From Acestrorhynchus altus (taxonomy: Eukaryota; Chordata; Actinopteri; Characiformes; Acestrorhynchidae): a stretch of 64,000 bases of DNA. The notes beneath the pieces are model-generated. The model was not told the DNA's origin. It saw only the letters and a program-made list of their open reading frames with translations, and made no database searches. Below, in pieces: positions 12,778 through 24,951 of the stretch. The stretch spans positions 19,908,819 to 19,972,818 of the forward strand of contig CM067513.1 in the NCBI GenBank assembly GCA_034509495.1, written 5' to 3'. The position numbers and the translations under genes are program-made. Position 1 is the stretch's first letter. The number at the start of each line of letters is the position of its first letter.

Positions 12778-13147
12778 CCCACTCTTACTCCTGTACTCAG
12801 CTTTTACTCCTCTACCCTGCTCTTACTCCTTTACTCTGCTTACTCCTGCACTCTGGTCTTACTCCTCTACCCCACACTTACACCTGTACACTGCTCTTGC
12901 TCCTCTACCCCACTCTTACTCCTGTAGTCTGCTTTTACTCCTGTACCCTGCTTTTACTTTTCTACTCTGCTCTTACTCCTCTACCCTGCTTTTTCTTCTT
13001 TTTTACTCTGCACTTACTCCTCTACCCCACACTTACACCTGTACTCTGCTCTTGCTCCTTTACCCCACTCTTACTCCTCTACCCCACTGTTACTCCTGTA
13101 CTCTGCTCTTACTCCTCTACACTGCTGTTACTCCTCTACTCTGTTCT
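12778..13147 (+). repeat. Pyrimidine-rich minisatellite, about 17-20 bp unit
   Basis: Repeated units such as CTCTTACTCCTGTACTCTG and CTCTTACTCCTCTACCCC run for about 370 bases. The plus strand is nearly all C and T with sparse A and G. Long open frames across it are a by-product of the repeat and are not genes. Confidence 0.88.
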
Positions 13148-13384
13148 CATCGCTGACATCCTCTTGCTTCCTGCATGAGATAAAAAAAATCATGTTGGTG
13201 AAGCCAAAAATCTGATCTGATACAAGAGCCTTTCAAATTTTAATCACAGCTAATTATGACCCACCTTCTATTGAGATGAATGGAAGACAAGCACCCAGTT
13301 TTTTTTCTTTCCTGATGCCCAGTGCCTGAAACAAGTTTCACATGGGTGTCTGAACAACTGAGTCATTTGCTGTCTTCAAACTGA

Positions 13385-13520
13385 AGAGCTTCCTCTTTTA
13401 AGAATACTTAATTCAGCACTAATCTTACATTTATTAAAAGCTTGTGATACTCTCTCAACTCTGGACTCTGAGTGAAGACTAAGCACTTCTGTAAGCCACT
13501 CTCAATAAGTGCCACTCTCC
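13385..13520 (+). mobile_element. L2/SINE-like 3' tail relic
   Basis: CACTTCTGTAAGCCACTCTC resembles the common fish LINE/SINE tail with CACTTTTGTAAGTCGCTCTGG. The preceding segment, with GAAGAGCTTCCTCTTTTAAG, resembles the end of the reading frame seen near 59170. It is heavily decayed. Confidence 0.4.
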
Positions 13521-13780
13521 ACCTTTACCTTCATTATATCCATAAACATTCTATGAGGTCTTCCTCTTCTCCTTCTGCCCGGCAGCTCCATCTCCAACAT
13601 TCTTTGTCCACTATATCCACTATTCCTCCTCAACACATGTCCAAACCATCTCAACCTGGCCTCTCTAGTTTTACCTCCAAACTGCTCCACCTTCACTGTC
13701 CCTCTGATCTGCTCATTTAAAGTAACATTATGAGTTGGTGTAATGAAATTCATGGAAATTGGATGTGCACATGTTTTCAT
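13500..13780 (-). mobile_element. Non-LTR retrotransposon ORF2 C-terminal fragment
   Basis: The minus-strand peptide contains TREARLRWFGHVLRRNSGY, QRMLEMELPG and RRRRGRPHRMFMDIM. This is the characteristic C-terminus of a LINE reverse-transcriptase polyprotein (RWFGHV...GRP pattern). Only this end is present; no reverse-transcriptase core is visible upstream. Confidence 0.8.
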
Positions 13781-14479
13781 ATTTGACTTTTCTCAGCATG
13801 ACTTAGAGACCAGCCCTTTATGAGTTGATGTCCATTGACTGTCATTTTGTTCTCAACTAATTACACAATTTAAATCAGTAAAAAAAATTGAGCAATGTAC
13901 ATCTGAGAAACTGACCTACTTTGTTATGTTATGTAAAAGCAACAGTGTTTTCACAGATAATTTTGAAATCAGTGATCAGTATGATTGTAATTTTTTTATT
14001 TGATGAAATGGTACAGTCGAATACTGATTCCTTTTTTCACTGTGACCTAAATTCTTGGTAGGTCTCCAGTGGGAAATCCCATGCATTTGTCACTGCTGAC
14101 AGTTTTCTCATCCATGAGCACTTCGTTTTGTGGGTGGTTGAGCTATATCGGGCCTGGGATATATACATGACACGAAGGCCTCTGCTGTGTCCATGCCCCT
14201 AGGGTCTGTGTGGCTTGTGGTCTGCCCCATATTCAATTCAGACGAGGGCTGTTTATATATGTATATGCTTCACACTGAGAGACACATAAACAGATGAGGT
14301 AGCTCATATGACAGAGGAGAGGGCCAATTCCAGGTCACTGTTTAAGAAGGAGCCTGAGAGTTAAGCTGTGAAATTATTATGAAGTGGTTATGAAAACTTA
14401 CTTTGTCTTCAGTAACAAACCATGTAGTGTAGTAATAACAATAATATGATGATGAAAAAGAAGAAATTTAGATCTGTCC

Positions 14480-14700
14480 AAGGGCAGCACAGCAGGTAAT
14501 ACGTGGGCTGCACAGCTACAGGGGCAAGGCCTCCCTCTGGTCTCTGTCTATGAGGCGTGCTTGGTTTCTTACAGTAAACACACACAGCTGGTGAATTGGC
14601 TATGCTAATTTTCCTTCAGGTGAGAATTGTTGTGTGTGGCACCCAGCCATGGGACTGGCACCCTGTCTAGAGGGGTTTTGGCCTTCCAGTCACACCAAAA
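14480..14700 (+). mobile_element. Degraded SINE-like repeat
   Basis: Begins AGGGCAGCACAGCAGGTAAT and ends near CCATGGGACTGGCACCCTGT. These match the start (GGCGGCACGGTGG...) and end (ATGGACTGGCACCCTGTCC) of a widespread fish repeat as I remember it. Heavily mutated. Confidence 0.55.
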
Positions 14701-16589
14701 TAGTGTTTTAGAAATCTGAGGTTTTAGGAAAAGATATTATTCAAAATGGTTACATCATGATTTATGGCACTCAATTCTCCTGAACAGGATGAAAACTTGA
14801 TAGCATATTATTGAGTGACTGTACGAAATCCTCTCTTTTCCTGAGTTAACCTCTTTTTGGAATGTGAAAAATATGCATTATGTAAAATAATCAGGCATTT
14901 GTATTGTTTTCACATCAGCATTTGTTTCTGTAGTCACCACCCACTCTGTATGCAGATTGTTACAGCTTTAAACACACCTTTTTAAATCCCACCTTCTCAC
15001 AGCTACTGTTACATCAAACAATACATTTTTTTTACTTATAATTTTCTACTTATTTTATGACAAGCTGACACCGTCTTACAGCTTGGGACTTGCATGAAAC
15101 TCTACATGCAAAACCTTATCTCTGAAATGCAAATTTGTGTCCATGACAAACAGAGCTCTCGTCTGACCCCTGGACGGGGGCGTGGGGGGTGGGGGCATAG
15201 ATCTGAAGACTCAAAACGGAGGAAACACTGTTAACATTGTCAAAACTTGATTTCTTTAAGACTAGCTCTAAATTAATTAATGAATAAAAGAGTTATGAGT
15301 GGGTTAAACAGCATACTACCTGCTGAGCAGCTGGCACATAGATCAACCACTACCAAACCCCACCATTTTCTATACAAAAATAAATATGGTCCAATGTATT
15401 GTATTTAATTATCTGGCATTATTATAATTGCTTTTCACAGGTTGTTTGTGATGATGACATATGCTACTAAACAAGCTCCTGGGCTAGGTTCACCATAGGT
15501 CCTGTTTCTGGCATCTAAAAATGCTGGTTTTCCTTTCCATTTCACTCTGACATGTTGATCATCACGTTGATATTTTATTGTACTGTTGCCACACCTTTAA
15601 TCACATCTCTATAAAATCTGCATTCTCACTGCCACAGCTAGTCTACTCACACATCTACATGCAACTACTGGCCAAACTGCAGCTTTGTGCCATGTTCAGG
15701 TATGTTGTGGTGGAAGCATATTGTTCCTGAGATTCATGTGTTCCAAACAAGGATTTGGAAAAAGACAAGAAAAAAAAGATATTTTAAGAAATCTCTGGAT
15801 AAAATTGCAGGTGGGATAAAAAAATATATATTCTGCATTCAAATGATTGTCTGTGATAACAGTTCATAAACCACCAGCCTCTCCAGTGTCCCTAAAGTAC
15901 AGTTTATAAACAGTTAGAGTACCGATGCCTTTCTAGCCTGCTTAATGACCCAAGTGGTCATTATCCCAGAGTGTATACACTCTTAAAGTGGTTGCTCTGA
16001 TTCTAGGTCAGATTATGCTGGCGAGACATGTTCAAACAAATCCCAGTTCCATGAGAATCTGCTTTTGCTGCTATTGCATCAGCAACAACGAACATAGCAG
16101 ATCTCCCTGTTCAGATATAGTGAGGCGTGAGGCACCTTACATTCAAAGATAATGATTAACAAACTTAATGTAGTCCTGCTGTCATGGTATGTCTCTCTAA
16201 AGCACTGAAGGAGTCAGTCCACCAGGACACCACCCTTTACACTCACAAGCAAATGGTTACTGTCCTAATGTGAACAGTAGAACGGCCTTTGTGGTCATCA
16301 TATGTCCTTCTGAATGCTTATAAATGACAGCTGATGTTTATGACTCTGCTCTCAATCACTGCAGTCAAGGCTGAGAGTGAAGAAAAAGGAGAGAAAACAT
16401 GCTATTAAGTGCAACATTGTGGCAGTGCTGGTTCAATGTACAAAGATTCACAGTGGAAAAAAAAGAAATGAAAAAAATACTCTTGGAAAGATAAGATTAA
16501 ACAAAATAAAACATGAATGTACGTGTAATTGAGGGCAAATGAGAAAGTATAAATATCGAACACCTCCAAGAGAACGTCAGTCAGTCATT

Positions 16590-16855
16590 ATCTTATCTGC
16601 TTCTTCTTGAATAAGGTCACAATTAAACCACCTGGAGTCATCAAGTGCAAGGTAGGAATACACCCAGACAGGGTGTAAGCAAATTACACAGGGTGTTACC
16701 AATTCATCTACCAGAACATCCAGAACAAACCTGCACACAGGTAGAATACACACTCCTCACAGACAGCAACCTATGTGGGGACTGAACCCAGAACCCCAGC
16801 ACTGTGGAGCTGTATGACACCTACAGCACCATCATGCCACCTGCTGAGAACGTGT
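16590..16855 (+). repeat. Degraded interspersed repeat
   Basis: Contains CACTCCTCACAGACAGCAAC, GGACTGAACCCAGAACCCCA and GTGGAGCTGTATGACACCTA, ending near CATCATGCCACC. This is the layout of a common fish dispersed repeat. A minus-strand open frame through it is not a gene. Confidence 0.55.
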
Positions 16856-18486
16856 AATTCCCAAAACTCTGTGAACACTCCCTTCTCCCTTGCTGAATGA
16901 GCAAACTGAAACCCACCACCTGTTGTTACCTGGGCTGTACAATTTTGACAATGCAAACCAAGTTACACAGATGTTTAACTCTTTATTATTATTGAGTTGC
17001 CAATCTTGCTTCACATTTTCAGAACCAATGAAGAGCCAACTGATCTTAATAAAGTGCCCTTTATTGCTCGGGTAATTTTGCCATGTCCATACAGTACATG
17101 CTTGGCATAAAATAGGGCAGTCACTCCCCCACTCACCCACCCCATTCAAATGAACAAGCAGCAATGTTTCACTGTCAGCCATGATCAATGATTCATAACT
17201 TCGGTAGCAAGCTAATATTATGCCATTTGGGTTGCAATTTTTCTGTAAAGTGACACACATCACAACGTTCAGTGGTCATTCCTTCAGAATCCCAAAAAGT
17301 AATGAAAATCAGAGCAACTGCTTGTCAATTTACAATTACAAAAATTTGATTGAATGCCCAATCCTTTGGTAATTTAATTATAAGTTTGACAACAAATTGG
17401 ACAAAAACATTTAGATGACTTTGAGTAAGAATTGTTCACTGACTCTTTCCTCCTCTAGTGTATATATATGTATGTATGAGGTATTGAATGTTGCTCACTG
17501 AAATGACAACAAAGATTTTTTGAGTGTGAACAGTGCCTTACCATAAAAAACTGATTGCTGACTTTGCTCAAATCGTTTATGGGCAACAACTCCCTAGACA
17601 CATTAAAATGTGCTTAAATTATATGTGTTGCTTATAGTCAATAAACACTGCATAAGTGAAGTAAGGATGCAGCAAAGTGAATGCTTTTCCTTAAACACAC
17701 AAGAAATTCAGAATCCTATGCTCACCTCAGTTAGAAGATCTAGACTGGCTGCAAATTTTCACTCATGTTCAGCCTCCAACAACACACACAGCAGTGCCCT
17801 TTCACCTACATACATCTAGAAGGGAAGGCATTAGTGTGGGAGTATCGCTAGATCAACCTGTCATCAGGTCTGCTGCACGTATGCCGTGTGCTGACCCGGG
17901 CTGTCACTTTCCACTGACTTCTGCTGTCATTGGGCAACTGCTAATGCAAAGGCCAGGCCACCCCAAACTCATGGGTGAGCCTGGACTGAGGAAAGGTCCA
18001 GAAAGTGCAACATCTAAAATTAAGCTGTCAATAGTAATGAGTTTGGGAAAAAGGTAATTCCGGTAATTCAGCCTTCCACCCCATGTATGTCACAAGCAGG
18101 GTGTTGGCCTATATTTAGTCATACTGGGAAAAGTTACAGCTCTCTTTACTGCTGATCCCCCTGGTGTTCTATAGAGTACAAGTATGCTAAAAGGTAAAGG
18201 AGGGGCTGTGAGTAGTGTAACCTTTACTCCAATTTCCTTGCCCACTTGTCCCACTTATATCACCAACATGGCGTCCAACTCACATGCGCCTCATAGCTAT
18301 GTTCTTTCACACATTCTCACACTGTTATCCCCACATGGTTCAGCTCGGCATGGCATGGCTACGTGACTCAGGATGAGGATTGGCTTCCCCACAACCACCA
18401 CACCTCCTACTTGGGCTGACTCAGACAGATACAGAAAACAGATGAAGCCCTAAACAAGATGATTAGGTAATCAAATTAGGTTTTGG

Positions 18487-18806
18487 TTCTACAGGCCAGG
18501 GATGGGCAATTCCAGATTTACACAGAGTTGGTTTTCTTTTACTTGATTAGTTAACTATTTATTTCATGTTTAGTCAGTGGGGAAGGCTTCCAGGTCTTCC
18601 AGGCCTTAAGACCTAATGATTTCTGGGAAGTAAAAAAAATACACATACGTAAATTGGTGTTGTTTATATTACATGTAATATAATCACTATTATACTACAT
18701 TTAAAGTGTAATGAAGATACTCTTTTTATTTGTCTGAAAAGCAAAAGTATTAAAACATCAAGCCCTTCCAGCCCTCCAGAACTAGAGATGCCCACCCTTG
18801 CTATAT
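18487..18806. mobile_element. MITE-like element with inverted ends
   Basis: The left end CAGGGATGGGCAATTCCAG and the right end CTAGAGATGCCCACCCTTG are imperfect inverted repeats enclosing about 320 bases of AT-rich sequence. The ends resemble the gGGTGGGCA...CTCCAG repeats of fish DNA transposons. Family unassigned. Confidence 0.5.
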
Positions 18807-20603
18807 GATTTTGTCATGTACTTTAAACAGGAATGGTAGTCTAATAGAAGCAATATCACCAACCAGCAATATCCAACTTAATTTTTATATTACCCTCAAC
18901 TGGGCAGAATGTTTGTAAAAACATTTTAAATGATAAACCAATTACATTACTTAGGTTGACCTTCACCTCCAGCAGTTCCACGACAGGTTCCATAAACCAC
19001 TTGTACTAAGTTCATGTTTTGAGGACTTCTTAGTCTACACATTTTTGTTTTCACTGCTATACCTATAAAATGTAAAATATATAAAACTAGCTGATCCTCA
19101 GGAGAGGTGTTGTTCAGGTCATAATAAGTCTAATGCAACATTAGTGAAAAATAACACCTTCAGGATAGAGTATTTTATATCACATGCCCTTGTGCGTAAA
19201 TATTGTTTGACATTCCTTGAATCCATTTTTATTGGGTAGACAGTTTGCATCTGACTTTAAACAAGAAACAAAGTTATCTATAGGAAAGAAACGTATGCAT
19301 CATTTTTGTATATCAGGGACTTCCAATTTGGGTTCTAAAAGGCAAGTGTTCGGCACAGCTTGGTTATTTCTTTGCTCAAACATAATTTAAATCTAGGAAA
19401 TAATGGAGTTGCACCTGATGTGGTTGAGAAGTAAACTTGAATTGACTTTAGGGCTAACCCAACAGCTAGATTTTTGACATATATAGATTGTATCCAGGGC
19501 AATTTCTGAAATTCTGGACAGCAAAAACAAATTATGGCATTTTTGTATTTGTACAGTTTTGTTTTAGTCTGGACACCCTGGCTACTGAAAATGGACAGCC
19601 ATAGCGGATCTTCCTGTTGCATTGATGAATTGATGTGCTTGGATCATAAACAGCCACAGCAACTTAGATGAAGGGAAATGCCTGCCAGCCAGTTTGGGAA
19701 TGGGTTGGGCTCTACATATATCCCCAGTTGTTTGGTGCAGAATTTGCCATCATCCTGTATTATTTCAGTTTATTTACAATTGTATTTGTAGAGTTGTGTT
19801 TTAGACTGGACACTATTTAAAAGTGTCTTTTGCGCCACTTGCAGTTCAACAAAATTGTCAAATTCAAAGTGATGGAAGTGTAGAGATCTAAGAAGTGCAC
19901 CAAGGCTGCATAGCCAGTTTGGCTATGAAGTTACTGTTAACTAGTATGTGACCACAGCGACCCAGATTTCAGTAGACAGATTTATGATGCTCATGTAACA
20001 AGCCCAGAACATGCAGCCTGCAAGCGTTGCATTTCAAGTGTTAAACATAATATTGTGATATTCAACTATATCAATATTTTCTTACACACCTAAATACCTC
20101 ATGGTTTTTGATTGATCTTTGATTACCATAAATTACCTCAACGCCTGTTGGGTTTTGAGGTCAACCTCTTAAGTCCAAAGATGGCCAGCACACTGTATCT
20201 CAAAGTGAAGCAGTTTCATTTTGACTGTTGCACACTTCTGCAGGTGGCTCTGAGATATTTTCTCATTTTAAGTTCCATGATTAGTTCATGAAGCACAGTT
20301 CTAACTGTGGTGCTTCATAAAGCCAGAAAGCTATGGCAAAGCAAAGCAATGGATGGATATTGTTGCCATCAGCATCTTCACTCTGACCAGTTTTCCCATT
20401 TCTGAGCAAAAATCTTTTCTTTTATTTTACACAAATTCTCTCCATGAGTTTAAAACAATCTGATTGTTTCTGTAACTTCTCAGTGACAAATCTCTCTCTG
20501 TATACCAACTCTGAAATCTGTTCCTCAAAGTTGATCACTTTTCAAAGTTAATGTCTTGGAGGAAGGGAACAATTGATGACAAGACTACAGGGTCAAATGT
20601 GCT

Positions 20604-20775
20604 GCCAGTGTTAGCACAGGGAAATTAGTGAATGGAGATGGGAATGAATGGAGTTCATCATCATACTACCAGCAGAGGCACTTTGCCTGCTGTTTTGGCA
20701 AAGCGCCTCTGCAGATAGTATGATGATGAACTCATTCCCATCTCCATTCACTAATTTCCCTGTGCTAACACTGGC
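20604..20775. repeat. Large hairpin-forming inverted repeat
   Basis: The left arm (20604-20687, beginning GCCAGTGTTAGCACAGGG) pairs with the right arm (20697-20775, ending CCCTGTGCTAACACTGGC). They are nearly perfect complements, apart from a 5-base insertion in the left arm and a short mismatched stretch around 20665-20670. The loop is about nine bases. See findings. Confidence 0.88.
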
Positions 20776-21004
20776 ACAATTTTTCCTGAAGTAATTTTTC
20801 TTAAAGATGTTCAGCTTTAGCTTCAGACATGGCTATCATAAGAAGGTGGGATTATGCTTATTAATAAAGTGACAAATATGATATGACCAGAGACAATATG
20901 ATTTGAGAGCGATTTGAGAGAGAGTGATCGCAGGCCTCCAGTGTGCAGGAAGGTCCATCCAAAAGAGTGCAGGTCTCTACTGCGCAGACTCAATTCTTTA
21001 TAGA

Positions 21005-21130
21005 ATGAACAAGACTGTGGTTGGTGTGGCACAACAGATAAAACTACCAGTGAGTTCGATTCCCAGTCTGGACAACTATGCTGTGCCACACCAGTAAGAG
21101 TCCTTGGGCAAGACTCCTAACACTGCTCTG
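21005..21130 (+). mobile_element. tRNA-derived SINE
   Basis: GGTTGGTGTGGCACAACAGA is followed by a good RNA polymerase III B-box, GAGTTCGATTCCC (about 21054-21066). The tail is CCTTGGGCAAGACTCCTAAC, and an antisense copy of this last phrase occurs at 63950-63980. The L2-like tail expected at the 3' end is mostly lost. Confidence 0.7.
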
Positions 21131-21439
21131 ACCCACCTCCGTAAAATGTAAAAAAAAGTTTTTAAGTTGCTCTTCAGCTAAATGCAGGTCTACTGGGAGC
21201 AGGGTTGTGGATCTCCAGAGCCACTTAACTACCAGAAAACATGGTTTGGAAAAGGCTGCTGACTTTGTTGTGCTCCACCCATCACTGCCTCAGTGACAGA
21301 CCTCTGGTCTAGTGATGCTGCCTCCATGTTTTCTCATGAGCTAGAGGAACATCTGGTGGACTTCGGAACAACCTCAGAGGTCCTGGAGAAGAAGCTCCAG
21401 CCTCGTGTCAGTCGAACTAAACTTGTAAACAGACTTCTA

Positions 21440-22005
21440 ACCAGGCTATGGTCACGCATGCGCCGTTGACCCGTCATTTCCCGTTTCCCCGTTCCAGGCT
21501 CTCAGCTGAACAGCTCGAGTAGGAGGTCGCTCACAGCTGAGCAGACGAGCTCACGTTATTATTCACCAGGCACCTCGAGGCTGGAGACCACGACCTTTAA
21601 CCCAGTTTCCTCGCGCCCAGTTCACCGGGTTTACTCCGACACCGCTGACTCCCCCACACAGCCACGCACCCCGCTTCAGCCAATCGGGTGGCAGCCACGC
21701 ACCCTGCTTCAGCCAATCGGGTTGCAGCCACGCACTGATCACGCGTCGCCCGGCGTGCCATTGGCCAGACGTCCACACACAGCCGCTCCTCATTGGCTGC
21801 ATGTTGCCACCCGCCACTCTGTTGTGAGTTTGTTTTCCTTTTTTCTGCCCCTGCTGACTCGTTTTACTCAGCTGAGGCAGGACCTTACTGGTAAAAAGGG
21901 AATTTGAATTCCGGTCTCAGTCGTCACTGGACGGGCGTAGTAGCACTCACTCCTTTGTTCTGTTAGTCCTCAACCTGACGAGTGTTTTCAGCCGTTTCTC
22001 AGCAG
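21440..22005 (+). promoter_or_regulatory. klf11 promoter and 5' untranslated region
   Basis: The sequence becomes rich in GC and CpG here. It carries two forward CCAAT boxes at 21680-21684 and 21713-21717 and two reverse ones (ATTGG) at 21760-21764 and 21792-21796. The first two lie in consecutive copies of a 33-base repeat. Translation begins at 22006, within TCAGCAGATGT. The transcription start was not identifiable; no clear TATA box was seen, as usual for CpG promoters. Confidence 0.72.
21661..21737 (+). repeat. 33-bp tandem repeat carrying CCAAT boxes
   Basis: The word GCCACGCACC(C/T)TGCTTC- or CCGCTTC- recurs at 21661 and 21694 and in part at 21727. The first two copies each end CAGCCAATCGGGT. 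Confidence 0.85.
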
Positions 22006-24727
22006 ATGTCAACACCACAGCTTCCCACTATGGATGAATTATCCGAGGTAAGAACAGCCTCACTGCTTCTGTCATTACTACTGGCTTTGTTTGTTTGTTT
22101 GTTTTTACTACTGGCTTTGTTTGTTTTGTTGACATCTGCTCTCACTGGTTGTAGACACACACAAAGGGTTGAATGTGAGATTTGTTGTTATTTTGATTGT
22201 CACACATTGTGTCTCCCTAGTTTTTCACTTGAACTAAATGGTACATTGTATTCCCACTGTTGTCCCAGTATGTCAGTGTTGTTTGGGATTGGTAGAAATT
22301 AGAAGGTATACATTTTAATATTTCCATGTAAGAAACTGAATGAATATCCTCTACTGGTAATAACTGTGGCTCATATTTATATCTGTAAACAACTCCAACA
22401 GTAATGAACTGTCTGTAGAGAGGGAGTGTGGGAGGGGCTTGAGTGTGAATCATAACTGTTTTAGCCCTGGCAAACAAGTTGGCTTCCTGAGGCACAAAGC
22501 AATTGGGGGGTTTGTTCACCACTGCTTCTCACACGCTGTTTGGGCTTTATTTGGCAAAGGGAGGAGACAAGATTCTGAAAGAAGGTCATGCAATTGTGGC
22601 TGTTTACAAAAGAGTAATTGCACCTAAAAGTTGCTCCTACTAGGAGTTTAAAAGCATGAAAGAAGCAATGTTTTAAGCAAAGGGAGCCCTTACTGAATGT
22701 TCTTGTGTTTCTCAGGGGGTTCAGATGGAGGTCTATGGGGCATATATGGAAAGGAGAAGGCACGACAGTGAGCAGTCCTCATGCAGTGTGTCGGAGTATA
22801 ATGACCTGGAGGCGGCTGAAGCCCTTGTCTGCATGAGCTCCTGGTGTCAGGTGTCCCCAAGAGCCAGCGCCTTCAAACCTCGCCCTCTCACCCCAGCATC
22901 CGATTCCTGTGACTCCCTTTTGCAACCGGAACTTCCTGAGACCCCCAGGGACTTTGTTTCACTCTCGTCATTGGTAAGGGAACACAATAGGCAGGCTGAG
23001 TCAACCATAAGATGAGTCAAACTTAAGATGAGTCAACTATAAGCAGTAGATCTTGGTGTATGACCAGTGTCGCTACTGGAAGAGAAAGTAAGACATGTGA
23101 TCTCATGTGTGACACTGAGTTGAGCAGCAGACCCTCTTTTTCAGGGTCTGGTTTGTTTGCAGAACTCCTTGGAACGGTTTTATGGTAGCCTAGACAGGTG
23201 GTATTCTATAGATAAGCTTCATCCCCTGGGTGAACTTCAGCCCAAGCTACAGTGTGCAATTACTAAGCTCACCCATGCAGCACTAACACCCCAAGATAAA
23301 CAGGGATATTATGCTGCAGTTAATTTATATTGCCAATTAGTTAGGTCATATTGCAAGAACTGCAACATAGTGTTTCAGTCTGAGTGCACTGAGGGCATTA
23401 ACGTTGTCTCACATTCACACTAAATATCTTGCAGCTATGAGTGGTATGACTTTATATCTTCTCTCTTCTGCAGTGCATGACCCCGCCTCACAGCCCCAAT
23501 TTTGCAGAGTCCAGCACTACTCTTCCAGTTCCGAACTCCCCCCTAAGTCGACGCTGCTCCAGTATCTTCAGCTCCAGACTCCAGCGACCCACTGTGGCCT
23601 CCATCACTGAGATGGGTCCTCAGGTTCCCACTGCTGAGAAGCCATCCCCACCTTGCAGAGCTATGGCAACTAGCGTCATTCGTCACACAGCTGACAGCTC
23701 CCTCTACCAGAACATTCCACAGACTGTTCAACCTCAGAATTCTGCCCCTCAACAGACACACCAACAGCAGCCAGCACAGCCAGAGGTTCCTTCACCAGCC
23801 AGTTTACCCAGCCAACCCCAAACAGACAGCATTGCACCAGTCACTTGTCCCAATAGCTGCACCGGTTCCACCAATGAGAGAGCCCCTACTAGGTCATCTC
23901 CTGGCTCACCACCTCCCACCCCTAGCCCGCCAATTATATGTCAGATGTTTCCAGTGGCACAGCCTGGAGTCATCTCAGCTGCATTCATCCAGAGTCCGGT
24001 TCCGAGGCCCAATTCTGGAGTCAAGTCTATCTTGCCACAGCCTCTATTCATGGGTTCTCCAGTGGCCCAGGGCACAGTGATGCTGGTCATGCCTCAGGCG
24101 TCAGTGTCTCAGACAACGCAGTGTCCTCAACAGACAGTTGTTACTCTGGGTAACACCAAGCTGTTGCCTCTAGCACCTGCACCTGTCTATGTACCATCAG
24201 GCCAGAGCAGCACCACGCAAATGGATTTCTCCCGCAGACGCAACTACGTATGCAACTTTCCTGGCTGCAGGAAGACCTACTTCAAAAGCTCGCATCTTAA
24301 AGCACATCTCAGAACTCACACAGGTAGGGCATAATGTTCAGTGTGTCCAGTAAATTTGTGATGGAATTATGACAAGATGTTTAGAGGTCTTTATAGCATT
24401 TCTCTGACACTGTATGTGTCCACTCTTTCTGTAGGTGAGAAGCCATTCAGCTGTAACTGGGAAGGCTGTGAGAAAAAATTTGCACGCTCTGATGAGTTGT
24501 CTCGACACCGTAGAACACATACAGGAGAAAAGAAGTTTGTCTGTCCTGTTTGTGACAGAAGATTCATGCGCAGTGACCACCTTACAAAGCATGCTCGCCG
24601 CCACATGACCACCAAGAAGGTTCCCTCCTGGCAGACAGAGGTAAGAAACCTCAACAAGATAACAACCAAGGCCCTGCCCGCAACCTCCGCTCTACCTATC
24701 AGCATGCTGTTACCAGCTTCAAATTGA
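22006..24727 (+). CDS. klf11: Krueppel-like factor 11 (TIEG2-type), complete, 480 aa
   Basis: A GC-box-binding transcriptional repressor or activator of the TGF-beta-inducible KLF10/11 group, acting in the nucleus. Coding exons are 22006-22047, 22716-22973, 23474-24323 and 24435-24727; lengths sum to 481 codons and every junction is in phase with GT/AG borders. Residues 26-57 contain ERRRHDSE and LEAAEALVCMSSW, the SIN3-interacting helix wording of KLF11. The middle is rich in Pro, Ser and Gln. Three C2H2 fingers occupy about residues 360-440, with CX4C, CX4C and CX2C spacing, TGEKPF linkers and recognition helices KSSHLKAH, RSDELSRH and RSDHLTKH. The tail VPSWQTEV follows. Length is near the mammalian protein (about 510). 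KLF10 is the alternative, but VCMSSW and the grhl1/cys1 neighbours favour klf11; a or b copy is undecided. Confidence 0.95.
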
Positions 24728-24948
24728 ATCTGATTGGAGCTGATCTCAGGCTATACAGAGACTCTTTTGGAGGACAAGGCTGCTAATTATCTCATGGACA
24801 ATTGTGAACATGCACTGGACTCTTCTTTCACTCTTCTACTGCTCATTTTGTATACCCTGCAATGAATGCAATGTTTTGTTTACTTACTTGTTATGATTTA
24901 TGCACTCTATATTTTTTTTGCCAAAGTCTTTGGACTATGTTCATCTGT

Positions 24949-24951
<3 letters not shown>

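Larger units (their letters stand above)
13800..20600. other. Gene-free intergenic DNA upstream of klf11
   Basis: No protein-coding exon recognised. Two stretches are GC-richer and non-repetitive to the eye: 14050-14330 and 17840-18430. They could be conserved regulatory elements of klf11 or grhl1, which is only inference. SINE-like pieces lie at 14480-14700 and 16590-16855, and a MITE-like pair at 18487-18806. The rest is AT-rich. Confidence 0.6.

Noticed and set aside
12739..13178. Leucine/tyrosine-rich protein genes
   Set aside because: The frames are translations of a pyrimidine minisatellite; no start context, splice sites or homology.
21054..21066. Functional tRNA gene
   Set aside because: The B-box is good but the A-box is poor and no full cloverleaf was found; it fits a tRNA-derived SINE with a second copy at the window end.
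21563..21817. 84-codon minus-strand frame with repeated WLPPDWLKRGAW-type words
   Set aside because: It is the reverse reading of the 33-bp CCAAT repeat in the klf11 promoter.
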